From the NCBI GenBank assembly GCA_964421595.1, contig CAYQXY010000021.1, positions 1-64,000 of the forward strand: 64,000 nt of DNA, read 5' to 3'. This DNA comes from PXAP01 sp964421595 (GTDB lineage Bacteria > Bacteroidota > Bacteroidia > Bacteroidales > PUMT01). The notes beneath the pieces are model-generated. The model saw nothing but the letters and a program-made list of their open reading frames with translations, was not told where the DNA came from and did not search any database. Positions 1-7,936 of the stretch are shown here, piece by piece; position 1 is the stretch's first letter; each line of letters starts with the position of its first letter. The translations under genes were made by a program, and so were the position numbers.

Positions 1-302
1 CCATGGATTATTCGTTTCTTTTTTGTGTGCCTTGGCTCATGGGAGATTCATCTGTATAAAGCAGGTTAATCAAATTAATAATATAATAATTGTGTTTAGC
101 AGGTAATATTTAATCAGCATTTCAATTCCGAAGGATCACCCATGCGTATCAGATATTATTGTAAAACTGCAAATTAACCACATATAGTATAAAAAACAAA
201 CCATATTTAAACGGCATTAAACATGAATTGCCGGCCGGGTCAATATTTCCCGAAAATTAAATTATCAGACATATCGGGATTTAACATTTCTTAAAGAAAA
301 TT
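1..302. other. Non-coding left edge
   Basis: No convincing gene is visible. An AT-rich stretch carries one 6-bp inverted repeat (TCCCGA at 248-253 and TCGGGA at 274-279, 20-base loop) downstream of the minus-strand lipoprotein gene. It could be a weak terminator, but no T-run follows it on the minus strand. The left neighbour is outside the window. Confidence 0.4.
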
Positions 303-758
303 TTAATCCAGTCTTATACTGGTCTTCTCATTTACCTTAATGCTCCTGCTAACAGGAAAAGACCGGACACCAATACTCCCTTTTATTTCAACTTCAGCTT
401 GCCGGTCAAGGTAAAAATTGAACATTGACATGGCGCCTTTAAGAATATTTGAAAATTCCACTTTCAGGGGAAAGGTGTAGAGTTCGGAAGACCTTGAAGG
501 GATCAGCACATTATCAACGTTTCTGATCTTACCCATATATTCATTGTTGATATAAACATCCAGATCAACATCAGTGATTCTGAACCTGAAACCTGAAGGA
601 TTATCAATGGGCATCAGGACTTCAAATTCAATTGTTTTATTTGCAAACTTACTGAAACTTACATCTTCAATTTCTCCTACCTCAATGTTTTCAAGATTGA
701 CGCAGGATGCCAGAAATAGTACAGGTAAAATTACAAACAAGAAATTAAACAACCTCAT
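303..758 (-). CDS. LEA-type (LEA14-like) lipoprotein
   Basis: The 151-residue protein begins with a short basic, hydrophobic signal peptide ending in a lipobox (LASC, Cys19), so it should be lipid-anchored in the cell envelope. The remainder resembles the LEA14/WHy beta-sandwich. It has the typical sequence PIDNPSGF near residue 50, followed by a hydrophobic DVDLDVYINNEYMG strand pattern. In bacteria such domains are usually single-domain envelope lipoproteins of unknown molecular role. It stands alone, divergent from the AbgT transporter gene, with about 200 bases between them. The ATG start is followed directly by the signal sequence, so the start is secure. Family assignment is by motif recognition; function is unknown. 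Confidence 0.75.
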   Translation of the reverse strand: MRLFNFLFVILPVLFLASCVNLENIEVGEIEDVSFSKFANKTIEFEVLMPIDNPSGFRFRITDVDLDVYINNEYMGKIRNVDNVLIPSRSSELYTFPLKVEFSNILKGAMSMFNFYLDRQAEVEIKGSIGVRSFPVSRSIKVNEKTSIRLD

Positions 759-877
759 AAGGTCAACTTCATCTTAAACAAAAATTGATTCGGATAAAGT
801 TACGTTTTTTTTTAATTAAATAGACAGGGGCGATTTATCTCACTAAATATAAAACATGAAAATATATCTGAACTTCT

Positions 878-885
878 TATATTTG
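878..885 (+). promoter_or_regulatory. Candidate -7 box upstream of the AbgT gene
   Basis: TATATTTG matches the Bacteroidota -7 consensus TAnnTTTG and lies about 70 bases before the AbgT start. No good TTTG -33 element is seen at the usual distance, so this is a moderate candidate only. Confidence 0.35.
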
Positions 886-956
886 AAACTTCTCATATAC
901 AACTGCAGGTAAAAGACAGAATAGGGGCACAAACACTAAAAAATAACTACTTACAG

Positions 957-2501
957 ATGAAAGTATTAGGCAAAACCAAGACTGTTTTATCAAAAATTTT
1001 TACCCGATCACTGGATTATATTGAAATAGTCGGAAATAAACTTCCCCATCCGGCCACAATCTTTGCCATGCTGGCCTTTATGGTGGTCTTGCTTTCAATG
1101 CTGACTCACTGGCTTGGTACCTCGGCAGTTCATCCTGTAGACAATAGCCTGGTTGAGGTCAATAATCTCATGAGTGCCGATGGTATAAGGTGGATGTACA
1201 CAAACATACTTGACAATTTTCTCAGATTTCCCCCACTGGGTTACGTGCTGGTAGTTATGATAGGTATTGGGCTTGCCGAGGGAACAGGTCTCTTTGCAGT
1301 CATGATAAGGTCGCTGGTACTCTCGGCTCCACCGAAACTGATAACAGGTGCTATTGTTTTGGCAGGTATTGTCAGCGGACTTGCTGTTGAGGCAGGTTAT
1401 GTGATTCTTATCCCTCTTGGAGCGATGCTCTTTCATGCTCTGGGCAGACATCCTATGGCAGGCCTTGCTGCAGCATTTTGTGGTGTCAGCGGAGGTTTTG
1501 GTGCAAATTTTTTTATTGGTTCGGTCGATCCGATACTGGCAGGTATTTCAACATCTGCGGCACAGCTTATAGTTCCCGATATGGTTGTAAATCCTGCTGT
1601 CAACTATTACTTCATGATTGCTTCAAGTTTTGTTGTTCTTTTCACTGGAACATGGGTTACCGATAAAATTGTAGAACCCAGACTCGGGAAATATGAAGGG
1701 AACACTGAGAAATTTGCCATTCAACAACTAACGCACCGGGAAAATAAAGGTCTCCGATGGGCCGGTATTGTTACGCTGGTTTTCGTGGGACTAATGAGCC
1801 TGACCGTAATTCCTGAAAATGGATTACTGAGAGATCCGGATACAGGGTCAATTCTCCATTCTCCATTTTTTGACGGAATCATAATTGGCATTCTGCTTTT
1901 CTTTTTCATCCCGGCGCTTGTTTATGGTGCTATTGCAGGAACAATTAAGAATGACAAGGATCTGATGAAGCATATAATCGTTTCTATGTCGGGAATGGGC
2001 AGTTATATTGTGCTGGTGTTTTTTGCTGCCCAATTTGTATATTTCTTTAACCACAGCAACCTGGGTTTGATTATCGCGATAAAAGGGGCATCAGGACTGA
2101 GGGATATAGGATTTACCGGACCAATGCTTATAGTTGCCTTTGTATTTCTCTCTGCCTTTATAAACCTTTTTATGGGAAGTGCATCTGCCAAGTGGGCAAT
2201 TATTGCCCCTGTATTCATTCCAATGCTAATGCTGCTTGATAATCCATACCACCCCGGTATAACCCAGGCAGCATTCAGGATAGGCGATTCCCTGACAAAT
2301 CTGATAACTCCGATGATGAGCTACTTTGCACTGATCGTCACTTTCGCCCAGAAATATGATGAGAGATATGGTATTGGTACAATTATATCAACAATGTTGC
2401 CCTATACTGTTTTTCTTTCGATTTTCTGGACCCTGCTGATGGTTGTCTGGATGTATCTTGGAATACCTTTGGGCCCTGACGGACCAATTTTCCTGAATTA
2501 G
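957..2501 (+). CDS. AbgT family transporter
   Basis: This 514-residue polytopic inner-membrane protein belongs to the AbgT family (p-aminobenzoyl-glutamate transporters; characterised members YdaH and MtrF export sulfonamides). Visible family features are the N-terminal GNKLPHPATIFAMLAF segment, the motif AFCGVSGGFGANFFIGSVDP near residue 175, and the C-terminal block around RIGDSLTNLITPMMSYFAL. Length matches the family norm of about 510. It is monocistronic: the upstream lipoprotein is divergent and yebC downstream is convergent. Substrate cannot be told from sequence; aminobenzoyl-glutamate uptake or antimetabolite export are both possible. Confidence 0.93.
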   Translation: MKVLGKTKTVLSKIFTRSLDYIEIVGNKLPHPATIFAMLAFMVVLLSMLTHWLGTSAVHPVDNSLVEVNNLMSADGIRWMYTNILDNFLRFPPLGYVLVVMIGIGLAEGTGLFAVMIRSLVLSAPPKLITGAIVLAGIVSGLAVEAGYVILIPLGAMLFHALGRHPMAGLAAAFCGVSGGFGANFFIGSVDPILAGISTSAAQLIVPDMVVNPAVNYYFMIASSFVVLFTGTWVTDKIVEPRLGKYEGNTEKFAIQQLTHRENKGLRWAGIVTLVFVGLMSLTVIPENGLLRDPDTGSILHSPFFDGIIIGILLFFFIPALVYGAIAGTIKNDKDLMKHIIVSMSGMGSYIVLVFFAAQFVYFFNHSNLGLIIAIKGASGLRDIGFTGPMLIVAFVFLSAFINLFMGSASAKWAIIAPVFIPMLMLLDNPYHPGITQAAFRIGDSLTNLITPMMSYFALIVTFAQKYDERYGIGTIISTMLPYTVFLSIFWTLLMVVWMYLGIPLGPDGPIFLN

Positions 2502-2524
2502 TACTGAGATTGTCCCGATTCAAC

Positions 2525-2541
2525 CCCGGAAAAATTCCGGG
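2525..2541. terminator. Small hairpin between convergent genes
   Basis: CCCGGAA-AAA-TTCCGGG is a perfect 7-bp stem with a 3-base loop, 24 bases after the AbgT stop. No T-run follows, so it would be a weak terminator at best. It sits where the AbgT and yebC transcripts converge. Confidence 0.35.
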
Positions 2542-2649
2542 CTACATCTCCAGTTCACTTATGACAGATATCTGAAATCTCATATCTGAAGCTAAACAGG
2601 GTAAATTATCCTTGTATTGCAATTTTGATCAGCCTGGAACCGGAGCATA

Positions 2650-3393
2650 TTATTCCATTGCAGCAGCTACCTCATCAGTTATGTCGAGATTATGATAAAC
2701 ATTCTGTACATCATCGTCATCTTCAAATTCATCAATCATTCTGAGAATCTTCAGAGAGGTCTCTAAGTCTGCTTGTTTCAAATCATTCGGAATCCGTCTT
2801 AATTCTGCATTTTCAGCCTCTATTTCCATATCTTCAAGTTTCTTTCTCACGCTGCCAAAATCTTCCAAAGAGGTAGTAATATAATAAATATCATCGCCCG
2901 GTTCGAGGTCTTCAGCACCGGCGTCAATAACTTCAAGTTCAAAAACTTCTGCGTCTTTAATATTTTCAATTGGAACAGTAATGATCCCTTTTCGGTCGAA
3001 CAGGAATCCCAGAGAACCATTTGTGCCAAGGCTGCCACCGCGCTTATTGAAAATTGCCCTTATATTTCCCACAGTCCGCAAATGATTATCAGTCAGACAT
3101 TCTATAAAAACAGCAATGCCCCCTTGGGCATAACCTTCAAAAGTTAATTCCTGTAGTGCCGATGAGTCCTTATTAGCCTTATTTATAGCCCTTAGAATAT
3201 TATCTTTAGGCATATTAACACCTTTGGAATTGGCAATTGCAAGCCTTAATCGCGGATTTGCCTCCGGCTCCGGCCCACCTTCCCTTACGGCGACTGCTAT
3301 CTCCTTAACAATTCGCGAGAATATTTTTGACCTCTTGGCATCAATTGCTCCTTTTTTCCTTTTAATAGTAGACCATTTACTGTGTCCGGACAT
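2650..3393 (-). CDS. yebC: YebC/PmpR family protein (TACO1-like)
   Basis: YebC-type proteins are cytoplasmic; some members act as DNA-binding regulators, and recent work on the family links it to translation of difficult peptide stretches. The diagnostic N terminus MSGHSKWSTIKRKKGAIDAK is present, followed by ARG-like NPRLRLAIANSKGVNMPKDN and the mid-protein EGYAQGGIAVFIECLTDN motif. The protein is 247 residues from this ATG. A reading frame 7 codons longer would need a TTG start and is rejected, because the family begins at MSGHSKW. The gene is alone: divergent from miaB across a 443-base gap and convergent with the AbgT gene. Confidence 0.95.
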   Translation of the reverse strand: MSGHSKWSTIKRKKGAIDAKRSKIFSRIVKEIAVAVREGGPEPEANPRLRLAIANSKGVNMPKDNILRAINKANKDSSALQELTFEGYAQGGIAVFIECLTDNHLRTVGNIRAIFNKRGGSLGTNGSLGFLFDRKGIITVPIENIKDAEVFELEVIDAGAEDLEPGDDIYYITTSLEDFGSVRKKLEDMEIEAENAELRRIPNDLKQADLETSLKILRMIDEFEDDDDVQNVYHNLDITDEVAAAME

Positions 3394-3836
3394 ATGATAT
3401 AGTATTTTTAGCAAATGTACATGAAAATTTTTTTATCCGAAATTACACACAGACGGATGAAAAAATTTCATGGAAATTCCTCATGAGTAAAATACATAAC
3501 AAAGAATTTTATATAGCATGAGGAATCAACGGATTGAAAAACAGGTTCCCTTGTTATAGTATACTACATGCATTATGCATGGATTGAACTTAATAAAAGA
3601 TATAAGTTAAAGCGTAGCGGTTCATCCTGTAAGTCAAAATTTTGTAATTTTTAAACCAATTCTGACTTTTTGTTGTTTACAGGATAAATTATTCCCTATT
3701 TATGTCATAATACCGCCTGAAGAAACAATAAAATTCATTTTCTTTATTTGTATTGCAACTGGCAGAACAGGGCATTTAACTCTTCCGATATAAAATATTA
3801 TGAATTCAAAATGTAACTTTGTAAAAATTCTCAAAT
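3394..3836. other. Non-coding yebC-miaB gap with two long-range inverted repeats
   Basis: No open frame looks like a gene. Two inverted repeats are visible. The first is TTCCTCATG (3477-3485) with CATGAGGAA (3517-3525). The second is TCCTGTAA (3625-3632) with TTACAGGA (3677-3684), which nests an AGTCA/TGACT pair. They could fold in a leader RNA of miaB or be protein-binding sites. Confidence 0.4.
3814..3821 (+). promoter_or_regulatory. Candidate -7 box of miaB
   Basis: TAACTTTG matches TAnnTTTG and ends 15 bases before the miaB ATG. If used, the leader would be only a few bases long. The same octamer is found on both strands in the suf/thiL promoter region. No clear -33 element. Confidence 0.35.
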
Positions 3837-5237
3837 ATGCCATTTAAAAATATCCGGCTATCTGTATCTCCAGACAAAGTCGCTTTTCATATACCCGAAG
3901 GAAGGAAGCTCTATATTGAAACATTCGGCTGCCAGATGAATGTAAGCGACAGTGAGGTTGTAGTGTCAATTATGCAGGAGAATGGAATTGGACGTACCGC
4001 CGACATCAATCTTGCAGATATCATCCTTATCAATACCTGTTCCATCAGGGAAAATGCAGAACAACGTGTCTGGGGAAGGCTGGATGTATTTAAGAAATTA
4101 AAAAGAAAAAACCCCGGAATACTTGTAGGCGTAATTGGCTGTATGGCAGAAAGATTAAAGGAGGAGTTGCTGGAAAAAGAAAAACTGGTAGATATTGTAA
4201 TTGGCCCTGATGCATACCGTGAGCTTCCTTCGCTTGTTGAAGAGGCTGAGTCAGGCCAGCAGGCGATCAATGTGCTTCTCAGCAGGGAAGAAACCTATGC
4301 AGATATAAGCCCGGTCAGAACTGATAAAAACAGAGTGTCAGCATTTGTTTCTATAATGAGAGGGTGCAATAATTTCTGTTCCTACTGCGTGGTGCCCCAT
4401 ACAAGAGGCCGGGAAAGAAGTCGTGATCCGGAATCAATATTCAGGGAGATATCAGAACTTGCAGAAATGGGATATAAGGAGGTGACTCTACTTGGGCAGA
4501 ATGTGAATTCCTACAGCTGGGAGGACAAGGAAAGATCAGGCAAATACAATTTTGCAAGACTTATTGAAAGATCTGCTGTTATGCACAAAGATATGAGAAT
4601 CCGTTTTTCAACTTCACATCCGAAAGATATTAGTGACGAGCTTCTTCACATCATTTCTCAACATGAAAATATTTGCAGGCATATTCATCTTCCGGCGCAA
4701 TCGGGAAGCAGCAGGATACTTAAACTCATGAACCGGGGCTACACCAGGGAAGAGTATCTGTCAAGAGTGGCAGCAATACGCAGCATAGCAGGTGATTGCA
4801 GCATATCGACAGATATTATTACCGGATTTTGTTCAGAAACTGAAGACGACCATTATCAGACCCTCAAATTAATGGAAGAGGTAGGATATGATTTCGCGTA
4901 TATGTTTAAATACAGTGAGCGGAAAGGAACAAATGCTGGTTCAAATTTTGAAGATGATGTACCGGAAGAGACTAAATCAAGAAGATTAACTGAAATTATC
5001 AATCTGCAAGGTAAACTTTCCTCCCAAAGTAAGGAGACCGATGTCGGAAAGGTTTACAAGGTACTTGTCGAAGGAACATCCAAAAAATCAAACAGGGAAC
5101 TTTTTGGCCGTACTTCTCAGAACAAGGTAGTAGTCTTCCCCGACAGGGGTCAAAAACCAGGAGACATGGTAATTGTGAGAATACATAAATTCACTCCTGC
5201 CACCTTGATCGGTATTCCAGAACCTGAAACAGATTAA
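3837..5237 (+). CDS. miaB: tRNA-2-methylthio-N6-dimethylallyladenosine synthase MiaB
   Basis: MiaB adds a methylthio group to i6A37 of tRNAs reading codons that start with U, using S-adenosylmethionine and two 4Fe-4S clusters. The UPF0004 domain shows its three cluster cysteines (ETFGCQMN, NTCSIRE, GCMAER). The radical-SAM motif CxxxCxxC follows in RGCNNFCSYCVVPHTRG near residue 175, and a TRAM domain closes the 466-residue protein. The FGCQMNVSDSE and LLGQNVNSY signatures favour MiaB over MtaB or RimO. Its stop overlaps the stop of the convergent DUF6599 gene by 4 bases. In many Bacteroidota miaB lies beside the sigma-54/lptE/secG cluster; here that cluster is 16 kb away. Confidence 0.96.
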   Translation: MPFKNIRLSVSPDKVAFHIPEGRKLYIETFGCQMNVSDSEVVVSIMQENGIGRTADINLADIILINTCSIRENAEQRVWGRLDVFKKLKRKNPGILVGVIGCMAERLKEELLEKEKLVDIVIGPDAYRELPSLVEEAESGQQAINVLLSREETYADISPVRTDKNRVSAFVSIMRGCNNFCSYCVVPHTRGRERSRDPESIFREISELAEMGYKEVTLLGQNVNSYSWEDKERSGKYNFARLIERSAVMHKDMRIRFSTSHPKDISDELLHIISQHENICRHIHLPAQSGSSRILKLMNRGYTREEYLSRVAAIRSIAGDCSISTDIITGFCSETEDDHYQTLKLMEEVGYDFAYMFKYSERKGTNAGSNFEDDVPEETKSRRLTEIINLQGKLSSQSKETDVGKVYKVLVEGTSKKSNRELFGRTSQNKVVVFPDRGQKPGDMVIVRIHKFTPATLIGIPEPETD

Positions 5238-6064
5238 AGTTCAAATTCGGGTATCAGTAACTGAATTCTTGAATGTAATTCATCATCATTGGCAGACTCT
5301 ATAAGGAGCTGATGCTTTTTATTAAGGCTGACAATAAAGAAAGTACTTTCAGGAGTTTGCAGGACAACTTCACCGGCATTCCAGAGAGTTCCCGATTCAA
5401 TTAAGGCAATATCAGCTTTGCCATTAAAGTCTTCAAACTCAAAATAATATACTGTGTAATCATCAAACCCTGCCAAGGCAGGCATGATTGAGGGCAATGT
5501 ACTCTGCAAGCCCAGTTTGCCTTTCAGGACCTTCAGACCGGGCAGGAAATCCTTTATAGACTCCTGCTGTAAAAAAGCCGGAAGTGAGTACTCATCTCCA
5601 TAAATTCCTGCCGCAATTACCCTTGCAATGTCCATCGAGAGTTCACCAGCCCTGGCACTGCCTGAATAATTAATAAGAGATAAGTAGTAATTCCCTTTAA
5701 AAAACTGATACTGATATCTGTTGCTGCAATCACCCTCAACTACCAGCGTGCTGCCTGCACAGCCATGGCGTGACATTGAAAAGATACCAAAAGCTCCTGA
5801 CGGATCATCCATTCTGTACAGTTCAAGTCTGAACTCCTCATCCTGCCAGCTTATTTCCTGTAAAGCCATCCTGTCAAACCCATATTCAAAAAAAAGATCT
5901 GCCCCACCATTAATTAAACCCCATAATGAGCTGCCTGCATATACCTCACTCCTTGTAATTTCAGTGCCAGGTATGGCTCCTGCCGTTAATACCGGTAAAT
6001 CTCCGGCCCTGACGGCCGTGAGAGATAAAATTGCAATACAGATGGTATTGAATCTTTTTATCAA
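5234..6064 (-). CDS. DUF6599-family exported protein
   Basis: The 276-residue protein starts with a hydrophobic signal peptide (cleavage plausible after VRA, residue 20) and contains the block SSLWGLINGGADLFFEYGFD near residue 50, then DDPSGAFGIFS, which I associate with DUF6599. No catalytic residues are known for this family. The start codon must be TTG (6062-6064): no ATG or GTG lies between it and the upstream in-frame stop, and the next internal Met falls beyond the signal peptide. The gene is last in a minus-strand cluster, 44 bases after the DUF362 gene, and overlaps miaB tail to tail by 4 bases. Role unknown; co-location suggests a periplasmic partner of the DUF362 protein. Confidence 0.7.
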   Translation of the reverse strand: MIKRFNTICIAILSLTAVRAGDLPVLTAGAIPGTEITRSEVYAGSSLWGLINGGADLFFEYGFDRMALQEISWQDEEFRLELYRMDDPSGAFGIFSMSRHGCAGSTLVVEGDCSNRYQYQFFKGNYYLSLINYSGSARAGELSMDIARVIAAGIYGDEYSLPAFLQQESIKDFLPGLKVLKGKLGLQSTLPSIMPALAGFDDYTVYYFEFEDFNGKADIALIESGTLWNAGEVVLQTPESTFFIVSLNKKHQLLIESANDDELHSRIQLLIPEFEL

Positions 6065-6108
6065 AGTATTCTGATTTTAAGCCTGTTATTTATTTTGATT
6101 ATGGCGAA

Positions 6109-7260
6109 CTAGGTAATTTCTATTAGATCGATCTTCTCTTTGTCAGCAATACCAAGTCCGAGTTCCTGTGCAATCAGCATCTGGTTCAATCCGGAATCAG
6201 CCAAGGCATTTTGCCTTCCCATCTCTATCCTCTTTCCGATAATAATATCATATCCTGTCATATCAACAGCAACCGGGTCAGTCCCTATCAACAGCATTTT
6301 ATAATCTGTGAAAAATTGCGGATTTGCACCGGGACCGCCGTCAAAGCATCCCCTTATACCATCGGCTATATTCAGCACAACTTTATCCCGGACCGGCGGA
6401 AAGGCACATACGTGAGCAGAGGTCTCGGCCCATAATGTCGAATGAAGCCGGCTTGTATTTGTTATTACACCATAACCAAGATTTTTGAGGCACAGGGTAA
6501 CTGATGCACCGGCATTCTTCATAATTGGAAGGTTTATTACCTTGTCCAGTTGCCTGGTTATAATTTTTGAGAAATAGGAATATTTACCCTGATTTACCAT
6601 AAACGGCAGAAGGTAATCATCATATTCCATCTCGCAATCTGCCCAGTAATACCAGTCCTTATCAATCATTGACAGACTGTACAACTCACCTTTCTCATTG
6701 TAATATGATCCAGATTCGTCAACATGTTCAGTGGCCACAATCTTAATGCCGGGATAATTCTCTCTGGTAAAACCTGCATCCAGCAATTGCTGCATGCGTC
6801 GGTCAAAAATAACTATATCTTTCCGTGAAATACCACTATCCTCAAGTTGTGCTATTACCGATTTAACAATTGCGTGACTGGTTGATAAGAGTTTTCCTCC
6901 TATTGGGTTTACCTTGAGTCCGATAACTTCTCCGGGGGATACAAAGTTCCTCCAGGCTTTGTTAATATCAGAATCTCCCGTGAGTTGAAGCATCCCGTTG
7001 CCGAGCATTTTGCTTACTGCCTCATCATTTATGACATCACCTGAAATGGATGATTCATTATGTACCTTAACAACCCTGCCCGGGTACTTTCCGGGCAGGG
7101 AGTTTTTCTTGCGTGGATATTTAAGTGCGTCGGCAATATTTGTTGCCGTGGGTTCATCTATTGATGTTTTTTCCAGTCCTGCAGCGATCAGGGGAGTTAA
7201 ACCCGCACCAATACCTCCAGCTGCAAATAATTTGAAGAACTTACGGCGTCCTTTATCCAT
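6109..7260 (-). CDS. Tat-exported DUF362 protein
   Basis: The 383-residue protein opens with a twin-arginine signal (GRRKFFKLFAAGGIGAGL), so it is probably exported folded, perhaps with a cofactor. The body shows DUF362 features: VIGLKVNPIGG near residue 120, KNAGASVTLCLKNLGYG near residue 250 and NIADGIRGCFDGGPG near residue 300. DUF362 is often fused to ferredoxin-like domains in other lineages; no CxxCxxC motif is present here. It precedes the DUF6599 gene by 44 bases and follows the beta-barrel gene by 28 bases, so the three are probably co-transcribed. The reaction is unknown. Confidence 0.8.
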   Translation of the reverse strand: MDKGRRKFFKLFAAGGIGAGLTPLIAAGLEKTSIDEPTATNIADALKYPRKKNSLPGKYPGRVVKVHNESSISGDVINDEAVSKMLGNGMLQLTGDSDINKAWRNFVSPGEVIGLKVNPIGGKLLSTSHAIVKSVIAQLEDSGISRKDIVIFDRRMQQLLDAGFTRENYPGIKIVATEHVDESGSYYNEKGELYSLSMIDKDWYYWADCEMEYDDYLLPFMVNQGKYSYFSKIITRQLDKVINLPIMKNAGASVTLCLKNLGYGVITNTSRLHSTLWAETSAHVCAFPPVRDKVVLNIADGIRGCFDGGPGANPQFFTDYKMLLIGTDPVAVDMTGYDIIIGKRIEMGRQNALADSGLNQMLIAQELGLGIADKEKIDLIEIT

Positions 7261-7288
7261 AACGGGAACCGTTTAATGATTATTAATT

Positions 7289-7843
7289 TTATAGAGCTAA
7301 TCCTACTGTAAAGCCAAATCTTACACCAAATCCATCAAAAAATCCTGTATCGAAGTCATTTTCTGCACCGTCTTTTATCTTGATGTTTCCATTAGAATAT
7401 GAAGGCCCTATAAATGCCTCCAGGCTTATTGCATTCTTCAACAGTCTTTGAGTTCCTACCAGCATTCCCCCACCCATAGTTGAATATGTTGCGCTCCCGG
7501 TACTACCTTCAGCTGACAGATCGAAACTCTGATAACGAAGATATGGCGCAACAAAGATCCCTGACGGAGCAGGTTTTGATTCTGAAAGATAGTACCTGAA
7601 TTCAGGAGTTATTCCGAATCCACGGAATCTGGTATCTGAAATAGAAGCTCCTGAATAAAAGAATCCCATCTGAAGACTCATATCCTCATTCAATACTCTT
7701 TCATAAAAAAATGACCCTGTGCGCACCAGGGGACTAATAAGATTTGCCTTAATAATGTTCTGTTTTACATCCTGAGCGTCAGCAGACATAATTATGCAAA
7801 GTGAAGCAATGATCAATGCAAGACTTTTGTATATTCTTCCCAT
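7289..7843 (-). CDS. Small outer-membrane beta-barrel protein (DUF3575-like)
   Basis: The 184-residue protein has a signal peptide ending near SADA-QD (residue 23) and then alternating amphipathic strands with many aromatic residues. Examples are NLISPLVRTGSFFYERVL, GFGITPEFRYYL and FGVRFGFTVGLAL at the C terminus, a pattern of 8-strand barrels. The opening segment resembles DUF3575 proteins of Bacteroidota. It is the promoter-proximal gene of the minus-strand cluster with DUF362 and DUF6599 and lies about 90 bases downstream of aspS. Family name is tentative; membrane location is better supported. Confidence 0.65.
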   Translation of the reverse strand: MGRIYKSLALIIASLCIIMSADAQDVKQNIIKANLISPLVRTGSFFYERVLNEDMSLQMGFFYSGASISDTRFRGFGITPEFRYYLSESKPAPSGIFVAPYLRYQSFDLSAEGSTGSATYSTMGGGMLVGTQRLLKNAISLEAFIGPSYSNGNIKIKDGAENDFDTGFFDGFGVRFGFTVGLAL

Positions 7844-7936
7844 TGTATTAAAATTAATGTTAGCAAAATAAATTACTTTTCACTGAATTCATACGGTTAT
7901 AATGGGAAAAAGATACAATCACAGTTAAAAATAAAT

